Positions 13,559-24,490 of a stretch of DNA of 64,000 nt are shown piece after piece. Both the position numbers and the translations under genes were made by a program. Source of the DNA: Antedon mediterranea (lineage: Eukaryota; Echinodermata; Crinoidea; Comatulida; Antedonidae); contig NC_092671.1 in NCBI RefSeq assembly GCF_964355755.1, forward strand, positions 25,108,070-25,172,069. Reading direction: 5' to 3'. The notes below the pieces were generated by a model, which saw nothing but the letters and a program-made list of their open reading frames with translations, searched no databases and was not told the origin of the DNA. Each line of letters opens with the position of its first letter. Positions within the stretch are counted from its first letter, which is position 1.

Positions 13559-14299
13559 AATGGAGTTATTCTGTGTTTCTATAGATCACATTGACTAATA
13601 AACTTTGAAAACATTGGGTCGGCCGGGAATTGAACCCGGGACAATTGATTGAAACGCAACTATGTTAAAACCACTACACAACCGACGTCGTACTACAGTC
13701 GATTAATGCTGTGTTTCTATGGATCAAATCGACAATAAAACTATAAAATGTTTGCGTCGGCCGGGAATCGAACCCGGGACAATTGCTTGGAAGGCAACTA
13801 TGTTAACCACTACACCACCGACGCGCATACTACAGCCGAGTTATGCTGTGTTTCTATGGATCAAATCGACAATAAAACTATAAAATGTTTGCGTCGGCCG
13901 GGAATCGAACCGGGACAATTGCTTGGAAGGCAACTATGTTAACCACTACACCACCGACGCGCGAACTACAGTCGAGTTATGCTGTGTTTCTATGGATCAA
14001 ATCGACAATAAAACTATAAAATGTTTACGTCGGCCGGGAATCGAACCCGGGACAACTGCTTGGAAGGCAACTATGTTAACCACTACACCACCGACGCACG
14101 CATTATAATCGGGTTATGCTGTATTTCCATGGATCAAATTGACAATAAAACTATAATTTGTCTGCGTCGGACGGGAATCGAACCCGGGACAATTGCTTGG
14201 AAGGAGACTATGTTAACCACTACACCACCGACGCGCGAACTACAGTCGAGTTATGCTGTGTTTCTATGGATCAAATCGACAATAAAACTATAAAATGTT

Positions 14300-14371
14300 T
14301 GCGTCGGCCGGGAATCGAACCCGGGACAATTGCTTGGAAGGCAACTATGTTAACCACTACACCACCGACGC
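14300..14371 (-). tRNA. tRNA-Gly (UCC)
   Basis: Consensus gene, in a run with the units at 14437 and 14574. Confidence 0.9.
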
Positions 14372-15918
14372 GCGTACTACAGTCGAGTTATGCTGTGTTT
14401 CTATGGATCAAATCGACAATAAAACTGTAAAATGTTTGCGTCGGCCGGGAATCGAACCCGGGACAATTGCTTGGAAGGCAACTATGTTAACCACTACACC
14501 ACCGACGCGCATACTACAGCCGAGTTATGCTGTGTTTCTATGGATCAAATCGACAATAAAACTATAAAATGTTTGCGTCGGCCGGGAATCGAACCCGGGA
14601 CAATTGCTTGGAAGGCAACTATGTTAACCACTACACCACCGACGCGCGTACTACAGTCGAGTTATGCTGTGTTTCTATGGATCAAATCGACAATAAAACT
14701 ATAAAATGTTTGCCTCGGCAGAGAATCGAACCAGAGACAATTGCTTGGCAGGCAACTATGTTAACCACTACACCACATTACAATGGAGTTATTCTGTTTT
14801 TCTATAGATCACATTGACTAATAAACTTTGAAAACATTGGGTCGGCCGGGAATTGAACCCGGGACAATTGATTGAAACGCAACTAACCACTACACAACCG
14901 ACGTCGTACTACAGTCGAGTAATGCTGTGTTTCTATGGATCAAATCGACAATAAAACTATAAAATGTTTGCGTCGGCCGGAAATCGAACCCGGGACAATT
15001 GCTTGGAAGGCAACTATGTTAACCACTACACCACCGACGCGCCTACTACAGTCGAGTTATGCTGTGTTTCTATGGATCAAATCGACAATAAAACTATAAA
15101 ATGTTTGCGTCGGCCGGGAATCGCACCCGGGACAATTGCTTGGAAGGCAACTATGTTAACCACTACACCACCGACGCGCGTACTACAGTCGAGTTATGCT
15201 GTGTTTCTATGGATCAAATCGACAATAAAACTATAAAATGTTTGCGTCGGCCGGGAATCGAAGCCGGGAAAATTGCTTGGAAGGCAACTATGTTAACCAC
15301 TACACCACCGACGCGCGTACTACAGTCGCGTTATGCTGTGTTTCTATGGATTAAGTCGACAATAAAACTATAAAATGTTTGCGTCGGCCGGGAATCGAAC
15401 CCATGACAACTGCTTGGGAGGCAACTATGTTAACCACAACACCACATTACAATGGAGTTATTCTGTGTTTTTACAGATCACATTGACTAATAAACTTTGA
15501 AAACATTGCGTCGGCCAGGAATTGAACCCTGGACAATTGCTTGGAACGCAACTATGTTAAAACCACTACACAACCGACGTCGTACTACAGTCGAGTTATA
15601 CTGTGTTTCTATGGAAAAAATCGACAATAAAACTATAAAATGTTTGCGTCGGCCGGGAATCGAACCCGGGACAATTGCTTGGAAGGCAACTATGTTAACC
15701 ACTACACCACCGACGCGCCTACTACAGTCGAGTTATGCTGTGTTTCTATGGATCAAATCGACAATAAAACTATAAAATGTTTACGTCGGCCGGGAATCGA
15801 ACCCGGGACAATTGCTTGGAAGGCAACTATGTTAACCACTACACCACCGACGCGCGAACTACAGTCGAGTTATGCTGTGTTTCTATGGATCAAATCGACA
15901 ATAAAACTATAAAATGTT

Positions 15919-15990
15919 TGCGTCGGCCGGGAATCGAACCCGGGACAATTGCTTGGAAGGCAACTATGTTAACCACTACACCACCGACGC
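15919..15990 (-). tRNA. tRNA-Gly (UCC)
   Basis: One of the last consensus genes before the array decays. Toward 18,280 more units carry indels, for example a 6-bp insertion near 17605 in the spacer. Confidence 0.9.
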
Positions 15991-18324
15991 GCGTACTACA
16001 GTCGAGTTATGCTGTGTTTCTATGGATCAAATCGACAATAAAACTATAAAATGTTTGCCTCGGCAGGGAATCGAACCAGAGACAATTGCTTGGAAGGCAA
16101 CTATGTTAACCACTACACCACCGACGCGCGTACTACAGTCGAGTTATGCTGTGTTTCTATGGATCAAATTGACAATAAAACTATAAAATGTTTGCGTCGG
16201 CAGGGAATCGAACCCGGGACAATTGCTTGGAAGGCAACTATGTTAACCACTACACAACCGATGCCCGAACTACAGTCGAGTTATACTGTGTTTCTATGGA
16301 CCAAATCGACAATAAAACTATAAAATGTTTGCCTCGGCAGGGAATCGAACCCGGGACAATTGCTTGGAAGGCAACTATGTTAAACACTACACCACCGACG
16401 CGCGTACTACAGTCGAGTTATGCTGTGTTTCTATGGATCAAATCGACAATAAAACTATAAAATGTTTGCGTCGCCAGTGAATCGAACCCGGGATAATTGC
16501 TTGGAAGGCAACTATGTTAACCACTACACCACATTACAATGGAGTTATTCTGTGTTTCTACAGATGTAGAAGGCAACTATGTTAACCACTACACCAACGA
16601 CGCGTGTATTACAGTCGAGTTATGCTGTTTTTCTATAGATGAAATCGACAATAAAACTATAAAATGTTGGCGTCGGCCGGGAATCGAACACGGGACAATT
16701 GCTTGGAAGGCAACTATGTTAACCACTACACCACCGACGCGCGTACTACAGTCAAGTTATGCTGTGTTTCTATGGATGAAATCGACAATAAAACTAAAAA
16801 ATCTTTGCGTCGGCCGGGAATCGAACCCGGGACAATTGCTTGGAAGGCAACTATGTTAACCACTACACCACCGACGCGCGTACTACAGTCGAGTTATGCT
16901 GTGTTTCTATGGATCAAATCGACAATAAAACTATAAAATGTTTGCGTCGGCCGGGAATCGAACCGGGACAATTGCTTGGAAGGCAACTATGTTAACCACT
17001 ACACCACCGACGCAGGTACTACAGTCGAGTTATGCTGTGTTTCTATGGATCAAATCGACAATAAAATTATAAAATGTGTGCGTTGGCCGGGAATCGAACC
17101 CGGGACAATTGCTTGGAAGGCAACTATATTAACCACTACACCACCGACGCGCGTACTACAGTCGAGTTATGCTGTGTTTCTATGGATCAAATCCACAATA
17201 AAACTATAAAATGTTTGCGTCGGCCGGGAATCGAACCCGGGAGAATTGCTTGGAAGGCAACTATGTTAACCACTACACCACCGACGCGCGTACTACAGTC
17301 GAGTTATGCTGTGTTTCTATGGATCAAATCGACACTAAAACTATGCAATGTTTGCGTCGGCCGGGAATCGAACCCGGGACAATTGCTTGGAAGGCAACTA
17401 TGTTAACCACTACTCCACCGACGCGCGTACTACAGTCGAGTTATGCTGTGTTTCTATGGATCAAATCGACAATAAAACTATAAAATGTTTGCGTCGGCCT
17501 GGAATCGAACCCGGGACAATTGCTTGGAAGGCAACTATGTTAACCACTACACCACTGACGCGCGAACTACAGTCGAGTTATGCTGTGTTTCTATGGATCA
17601 AATCCGAATCGAAAATAAAACTATAAAATGTTTGCGTCGGCCGGTAATCGAACCCGGGACAATTGCTTGGAAGGCAACTATGTTAACCACTACACAACCG
17701 ACGCACGTACTACAGTCGCGTTATGCTGTTTTTCTATGGAACAAATCGACAATAAAACTATAAAATGTTTGCCTCGGCCGGGAATCGAACCCAGGACAAC
17801 TGCTTGGGATTCAACTATATTAACCACTACACCACATTACAATGGAGTTATTCTGTGTTTCTACAGATCACATTGACTAATAAACTTTGAAAACATTGCG
17901 TCGGCCAGGAATTGAACCCGGGACAATTGCTTGAAACGCAACTATGTTAATTAAACCACTACACAACCGACGTCGTACTACAGTCGAGTTATGCTGTGTT
18001 TCTATGGATCAAATCGACAATAAAACTATAAAATGTTTGCGTCGGCCGGTAATCGAGCCCGGGGGACAATTGCTTGGAAGGCAACTATGTTAACCACTAC
18101 ACCACCGACGAGCGTACTACAGTCGAGTTATGCTGTGTTTCTATGGATCAAATCGACAATAAAACTATAAAATGTTTGCGTCGGCAGGGAATCGAACCCG
18201 GGACAATTGCTGGGAAGGCAACTATGTTAACCACTACACCACCAACGCAGGTACTATAGTGGAGTTATGCTGTGTTTCTATAGATTTGATCCATAGAAAC
18301 ACAGTATAACTCGACTGTAGTACG

Positions 18325-18399
18325 ACGTCGGTTGTGTAGTGGTTAATTAACATAGTTGCGTTCCAAGCAATTGTCCCGGGTTCGATTCCGGCCGACGCA
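18325..18399 (+). pseudogene. tRNA-Gly-like copy, inverted relative to the array
   Basis: Plus-strand copy after the orientation switch. The anticodon is still UCC, but there are 4 extra bases in the D loop (GGTTAATTAACAT), a base missing from the T stem, and a mismatched first acceptor pair. It belongs to the degenerate subclass with G at position 32. Confidence 0.75.
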
Positions 18400-18467
18400 A
18401 ACATTTTATAGTTTTATTGTCGATTATTTGATCCGTAGAAACACAGCATAACTCCACTATAGTACCT

Positions 18468-18539
18468 GCGTTGATGGTGTAGTGGTTAACATAGTTGCCG
18501 TCCAAGCAATTGTCCCGTGTTCGATTCCCGGCCGACGCA
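18468..18539 (+). pseudogene. tRNA-Gly-like copy, U33 lost
   Basis: 72-nt plus-strand copy with anticodon UCC. The invariant U33 is G (loop CGTCCAA), the T stem has a mismatch (CCGTG), and the acceptor end reads GCGTTGA against CCGACGC. Probably non-functional. Confidence 0.75.
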
Positions 18540-18603
18540 AATATTTTACAGTTTATTGTCGATTTGGACCATGATAACACAACATAACTCCATCGTAATA
18601 CGT

Positions 18604-18939
18604 GTGTCGGTGGTGCGGTGGTTAACTATGTTGATTCACTAAGGTGATTTTATTTAATAAACTTTTACTATATTTTGTTTTGTATTCATTCGTGTAAAGT
18701 AATGATCTACTGTATGTTTTTTTTTTGGGGGGGGGGGGGGGGTGGGGGTGTATGATAGGGGTTGATAGTTGCCTTTGCCTTTTTACTTTTCTGTTAATTG
18801 TTATATTTTATATTGTTATTGTAAAGGATGCACCTTTGTGCTAAGTGTGCCACCGATCTAAAGGTGTAATTCCAAATAAATAAATAAATAAATGTTGCCT
18901 TCCAAGCAATTGTCCCGGGTTCGATTCCCGGCCGACGCA
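18604..18939 (+). pseudogene. tRNA-Gly copy split by a retroposon
   Basis: The 5' half (18604-18633) and the 3' part (18898-18939, anticodon UCC, intact T arm and acceptor strand, discriminator A) flank a 258-bp insert. The sequence ATGTTG is found on both sides of the insert (18628-18633 and 18892-18897), as expected for a target-site duplication. Removing the insert and one copy of ATGTTG restores a near-consensus tRNA. A further 5' fragment of a tRNA copy follows at about 18940-18972. Confidence 0.75.
18634..18891 (+). mobile_element. Short retroposon with an AAAT-repeat tail
   Basis: The insert ends in an (AAAT)n tail directly next to the duplicated ATGTTG, which fits target-primed reverse transcription. 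It includes a T-run followed by a long G-run near 18720-18750 and has no coding sequence. The family was not identified; it could be a SINE or the 3' end of a LINE. Confidence 0.65.
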
Positions 18940-19053
18940 GACGGTGTAGTGGTTAACATAGTTTCCTTCCATAGTTCGTCATAAACATCTTATGCCTAGT
19001 TATTGGTTAAAAGTTCCATACTTCTTTGACAATAGCAACGTTTTTTTTAATAG

Positions 19054-22000
19054 GATGTTCCCACAAACACACTTGTATCATTTCTGCGACCATTTGAAAC
19101 AGAATTATGGATACTGGTGTTCCTAGCTATACATGTAGTTGCCTTCTTTCTATTCATTTTGGATCGGCTTAGCCCCTTTAGCCGTATGCACACTGGTAGA
19201 TCTGGACAAGAGCAAGACGCATTGAATCTCTCACGAGCCCTTTGGTTTTCTTGGGGTGTGCTCTTTAATAGCGGGATTGGTGAAGGTAAGTTTTTTATTT
19301 TGCTCCTTCTACAAGAATTTTATTTTTTTCATTCAGCAAAAATATACGCTAAAATATTTAAATGTAATTGGTGATATCATTTCTTCCGTGTGCAATCAGG
19401 CAATACAACAAGCAATTTTAAAGATAACTTGAGACGTTTTATATTTTATTCTTTATATAGTATTTTAATATTTATACTGTTCATAATGTTTTATACATAG
19501 CATATTTTCTTATATATTATCTTATCCATTGTATAGTATTGTATGTTTTTAACTGTTGTTATTTTTATTGTAATTTGAACCTTGGAAGGCAAATTTCATT
19601 TACTTTGTATTTGACAATAAATTTTAACTTGAACTTGAACTTGAACTATATACCTATTTCTGGTATATCGACTTTCGCCTTTCCTTCTTTGACCATTGTG
19701 ATCGTTAAACAAAATCGCACACACTGTAAAATAGCCCTGTAAACAGTATAATAAATACAATAATTTTGTTTCTGTTACATTACAGTCAATATTTACATAT
19801 CATTACTATTTTTTTAGGAACACCACGTAGTCTGAGCGCACGCGTAGTGGGCATGGTGTGGGCCTTCTTTTCCATGATCATGCTGGCATCGTATACGGCT
19901 AATCTGGCAGCCTTTCTCGTACTAGAAAAGCCGGAGGGAAAGATATCAGGAATAAATGACGCACGGGTAAGTAGATCTATAGAAAGTACGATGTTGTTTT
20001 GCCTGTTTCTACTAGGAAACAATTAACGTTCTCGGTAATCTATCCGATATTGTTCCTCTAATGCTTGGCTCCCACTTAAGCGCAACGTAAGTAATTTGAC
20101 AAATTACAAGCGATAGAATATATATATATTATCCAAACCTGTCATTTTGTCAACTCGCTTACGTTGTGCTTACGTCTTCGCGTTGCGCCCGAGTGGGAAT
20201 CAACCCGTATTTGAACTACGGTACTAATCAGTTGATATAAGGTTTTAAGAATACTGTTTCATGACGTAGTCTAAATAATGTAATGGTCCATTGCTTACAT
20301 TAATTCTTAGATGCGTAATCCGTCCAACACGTTCAAGTTTGCCACAGTCAAAGGGAGCTCAGTGGACGCGTATTTTCGACGTCAGGTCGAACTCTCCACG
20401 ATGTATACTTTTATGACGAATTTCAATTATGTAAATGCTGATGAAGCAGTCGAGGCTGTAAGAAGTGGGTAAGATGGATAGTTAGAAACTAATTTCTTCT
20501 CTTCCTCCACTCTTTTTAAAAATAGCTATTTAATACAGATAATATTATAATCTTTGTTTTTTGACATGTGAGATCTGCTTCAATAAAATACGTAATGATC
20601 TATTTCTTTATATAGTGAACTAGATGCATTTATATGGGATTCAGCCATGCTAGACTACCAGACGTCTAGAGATTGTAACCTTGTTACAGTAGGAGAGTTA
20701 TTCGGTAAATCAGGGTTTGGTATAGGCTTACCAAAAGGTAGTCTGTGGACGCAAGAAGTATCTTTGGCAATTTTACATTTGCAAGAAGGAGGTGTGATGG
20801 AACAACTTGATTCACAATGGATTAGTTATCGAAATTGCCCAGTGGTGGACAATCAGCCAGCAACGCTGAATCTTGAAAATATGGGAGGTTGGTACGCCAA
20901 AGACATTTAACCAATACTAGGCCTAATTTTGTAAACCGTCATCTTACAGGCCTAAACAATTTTTACCAAATCAGAAAATACATTCAGCCTACTTGGGAAA
21001 TCAATTGACAAAAAAAACAGAACATCAGAACATTTAGGTTTGTTTTCTAATGAACGCCGCATTCTGTAAATTAATAATAATACTATTAATCTCATTTTCT
21101 ACATGAACACAGGAACGTTTTTACTGATTGGTTTTGCGGTATTTGGCGGCTTATTTATGATTGTTATAGAACGGAAATACAAAGAATACCACGACCGAAA
21201 GAAACAGCAAAAAGATCTTGCCGGCCAGGTTACCCTTAAATGGAAGGCACAATTGAAGGTGAGTTACTTTACTATTTAAAAGTAATATTTTTTTATTCAA
21301 CAACCATTTTGGTCAAAGACTGCTGCTGGTATGTTAATTACATTTTTAGAGTTGAATCCATAGAACATAATTCTAACGTTGAGTTAAAAATGCATGTTGC
21401 ACATTGCGTAGGCGTTACACTTTACTTACGTTTATCTTTCTTCACCAATGCGTACAAATTGGTCCTTAATTATTAAGGTCAAACCCCGGGTCAAATACGA
21501 TTATAAACACTGTTATAATTATTTTTGTAGAAACGACAAACAGACGACAAAAAACAGAAAGAGACACAGAACGAGTCGTGTTCAGAAGAGGAAGAACTTG
21601 CATTACTTGAAAAGGGTAAATTAAATAATGTTTAGTTTATATTTCCGGCAAAATAAAACACCTGTAGACTGTGCCGGCTCTAGCTCGCTTTTAAGTCGCG
21701 TGCGTGCAACGCGACTCTACAGCTCATTATGTCGGTCGGTCGGTAAACACTGAGCACTAGGGTCATAGAGAAGCAACGCAAGCGAGCTGACCAATCAGCG
21801 ACATTTCGAATGATCCATCGCTTGTGATTGTTCAAATCTTACTTACGTTGCGTTACGTCCTTGTGTTGCGTCTTTAGTTGTAACCAAGCATAATAGGCTA
21901 CTATCAAAGTTCTTTGCTACTATTAAGATGATATTTTACCGGGGACTAGCCCACGCCGGTTATTGACAGTTTACATCCTCATTTTCAAAAGAGGAGGTAA

Positions 22001-22417
22001 TGTTTTCTGAAAGCCAAACTTATGATTCTCAATATATAGATAAAATGCACAATATTCCATCGGAGACAGTAGTCTTGAAGTATAGCTGAGAAAAAGTTTT
22101 GATCTGTGACCAGTATTATATTTTTGAGAATGAAAATTATACATTATTTTATGCTATTCATGTTTTTAGAATGTCTTTGAGTTTATCCCATCATATCAAC
22201 AATTATTAGGAGGCCTACTGCCATTCCTGCAACGGCAGATGTTTTAAACTATTCTCTGATTACAATAATTCTTTTTACAGTAAAAGTTGGATGTCTTTTT
22301 CTTTGTCTAGAAATGGACTCTGTAAATGGTCGAATAGCGGGACGGATGGATAAGTTTGATTACAACTCGAAACCAAACAGCACTAGCAACCACACGTCTA
22401 CCGATACACCCGTATGA
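19054..22417 (+). CDS. GRIN1: NMDA-type glutamate receptor subunit 1 (GluN1), C-terminal half
   Basis: Ligand-gated cation channel subunit of the neuronal plasma membrane. Seven exons join in frame with GT/AG sites: 19054-19285, 19818-19966, 20311-20468, 20616-20887, 21113-21258, 21531-21615 and 22311-22417 (382 residues plus stop). In order they encode the pre-M1 stretch and M1 (about residues 17-37), the M2 pore loop [15 protein letters not shown] with the Q/R/N-site asparagine, M3 with SYTANLAAF, the S2 ligand-binding lobe ([22 protein letters not shown] with the glycine-binding aspartate, KSGFGIG), M4 ([18 protein letters not shown], about 272-289) and a cytoplasmic tail of about 93 residues. 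The tail ends in STDTPV, a class I PDZ ligand (T-x-V). The fourth exon uses a weak donor, GTTGGT. The amino-terminal and S1 domains are not in the window, so the gene is partial here. Confidence 0.95.
19440..19660 (+). mobile_element. Retroelement 3' tail remnant in a GluN1 intron
   Basis: An AT-rich stretch ends with TTTGACAATAAATTTTAAC followed by TTGAAC repeated three times, resembling the short-repeat tail of CR1/L2-type LINEs or dependent SINEs. The 5' limit is uncertain. Confidence 0.35.
20060..20206. mobile_element. Small MITE in a GluN1 intron
   Basis: The ends are imperfect inverted repeats: GGCTCCCACTTAAGCGCAACG on the left, and the complement of CGTTGCGCCCGAGTGGGAATC on the right. 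The same end motif (GGTTCCCACT..CGCAACG) recurs at 63135-63512, where a TTA target duplication points to the PIF/Harbinger group. Confidence 0.55.
21664..21893. mobile_element. Degenerate MITE related to the 20060 copy
   Basis: The right end (ACGTTGCGTTACGTCCTTG..GTAACCAAGCATAA) matches, in complement, the left end of the copy at 20060. The left end is poorly conserved. Located in the last GluN1 intron. Confidence 0.35.
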
Positions 22418-23330
22418 AATCTTGACCGCTAAAATGTTCGCTGATTCTGCACAATGTACTGTTCTGCACTCTTTACATTTGTGTTCTTTTTTAAAGTAAA
22501 CCTATTCATAGAAAATCTCAACCAGGAATATTTGGCTTTCGTTAAATACGTTAAAGGAAGCTGCTCTGAATTGAATACAAGGCTGTGAATGTTTTTACGA
22601 AGCAAGATGTTCCATGGCATAACTGGAAGATCATTTTGAAATTCATCTGTTTTTTGATTGATAATCAGTTTAAAAAAAAAATTATGGATCTATTATGCTA
22701 TTATTTCTATTATTGCTAAAATGTAGATAAGATATTATGTGTCATTCATAAAGATGTATCACCCCCGCACCCCCTCAGTTAAATTCAACCAAAAACTCAT
22801 TGGCTTGGCAGCCAATTTGACACTTTATTGCTTTAAATTACAATTTTTCAGGTAAATAATTTAGTTTTTTCGATCCAATTTTTGGGCAAAGTGAATAACT
22901 ATTGGAACAAAAATAGCATATTCAATTTTTCGGGGGACAATATATATTTAAGTATAAAGTTTAAACTTAAGACACCAATTTACACACGTAGTTAGGCCTA
23001 CCTCATTATCAATATTTCTACGATTTAATTATACGTACCAAAAAGAAATAAATCATATTATTATTATCTCTTATTTTTATGAACATTTGTGTCCAGCTGA
23101 CACTGAGGAGGTACGATTAAATACTTCTATATGATTTAAATAATAAACAACACTTTGTATTACTTTTAGATCAAATTAATTGCATTTTATCAGAACATTT
23201 GTTTGATCTAAATAGATGCACTAGTGTTAACGATAAACTGATCACACATTGAAAGTGTTATATAGATATAAAACGATCAAAATAATTGTATAATTACATA
23301 ATAATAAATGTGCTGTTAATTAAGATGAAA
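22418..23330. other. GluN1 3' UTR and intergenic DNA
   Basis: AT-rich, with no coding pattern and no recognised RNA. The start presumably contains the GluN1 3' UTR; no single polyadenylation site could be chosen. Confidence 0.5.
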
Positions 23331-24490
23331 ACGATTAGTTGGATACCTGGGAAGGAAGCGCCTCTCAATGGATCTATGTATGATGTATACGATTAGTTGG
23401 AAACCTGGGAAGGAAGCGCCTCTCAATGGATCTATGTATGATGTATACGATTAGTTGGATACCTGGGAAGGAAGCGCCTCTCAATGGATCTATGTATGAT
23501 GTATACGATTAGTTGGATACCTGGGAAGGAAGCGCCTCTCAATGGATCTATGTATGATGTATACGATTAGTTGGATACCTGGGAAGGAAGCGCCTCTCAA
23601 TGGATCTATGTATGATGTATACGATTAGTTGGATACCTGGGAAGGAAGCGCCTCTCAATGGATCTATGTATGATGTATACGATTACTTGAATACCTGGGA
23701 AGGAAGCGCCTCTCAATGGATCTATGTATGATGTATACGATTAGTTAGATACCTGGGAAGGAAACGCCTCTCAATGGATCTATGTATGATGTATACGATT
23801 AGTTGGATACCTGGGAAGGAAGCGCCTCTCAATGGATCTATGTATGATGTATACGATTAGTTGGATACCTGGGAAGGAAGCGCCTCTCAATGGATCTATG
23901 TATGATGTATACGATTAGTTAGATACCTGGGAAGGAAACGCCTCTCAATGGATCTATGTATGATGTATACGATTAGTTGGATACCTGGGAAGGAAGCGCC
24001 TCTCAATGGATCTATGTATGATGTATACGATTAGTTGGATACCTGGGAAGGAAGCGCCTCTCAATGGATCTATGTATGATGTATACGATTAGTTGGATAC
24101 CTGGGAAGGAAGCGCCTCTCAATGGATCTATGTATGATGTATACGATTAGTTGGATACATGGGAAGGAAGCGCCTCTCAATGGATCTATGTATGATGTAT
24201 ACGATTAGTTGGATACCTAGGAAGGAAGCGCCTCTCAATGGATCTATGTATGATGTATACGATTAGTTGGATACCTGGGAAGGAAGCGCCTCTCAATGGA
24301 TCTATGTATGATGTATACGATTAGTTGGATACATGGGAAGGAAGCGCCTCTCAATGGATCTATGTATGATGTATACGATTAGTTGGATACCTGGGAAGGA
24401 AGCGCCTCTCAATGGATCTATGTATGATGTATACGATTAGTTGGATACCTGGGAAGGAAGCGCCTCTCAATGGATCTATGTATGATGTAT
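23331..24490. repeat. 58-bp minisatellite, exactly 20 copies
   Basis: The unit starts ACGATTAGTTGGATACCTGG, contains GGAAGCGCCTCTCAATGG and ends GATCTATGTATGATGTAT. 1,160 bp divided by 58 gives 20 whole copies with only scattered single-base differences (for example ATACATGGG and TTACTTGAA variants). Such homogeneity points to recent expansion. Confidence 0.95.

Larger units (their letters stand above)
1..18280 (-). repeat. Tandem array of about 133 units of 137 bp, each with a tRNA-Gly gene
   Basis: Each 137-bp unit has a 72-nt tRNA gene, read on the minus strand, and about 65 bp of conserved spacer. The tRNA folds as a full cloverleaf: acceptor GCGTCGG/CCGACGC, D stem GTGT/ACAT, anticodon stem GTTGC/GCAAT, loop CTTCCAA (anticodon UCC), T stem CCGGG/CCCGG, T loop TTCGATT, discriminator A. 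Internal A and B boxes are present, and TTTT runs (ATTTTATAGTTTTATT) lie just downstream as Pol III terminators. Counting unit by unit gives about 133 units plus two fragments near 1645 and 16570. Units with the exact consensus tRNA include those starting at 40, 1267, 1746, 2020, 2570, 4071, 4208, 4880, 5017, 5154, 5702, 7072, 7209, 7757, 7894, 8579, 9401, 9949, 10223, 11171, 11308, 11445, 13753, 14300, 14437, 14574, 15645 and 15919 (each 72 nt). The others carry substitutions or small indels, and many of those are probably pseudogenes. Confidence 0.95.

Noticed and set aside
35-18259. Dozens of overlapping open frames of 60-110 codons on the plus strand with near-identical products
   Set aside because: They read the 137-bp tRNA unit antisense and through its spacer. 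Their conservation is that of the tRNA gene, and they overlap each other at unit spacing.
1-18280. CRISPR-like array
   Set aside because: Regular period, but the spacers are conserved, the repeats encode a tRNA, and the genome is eukaryotic.
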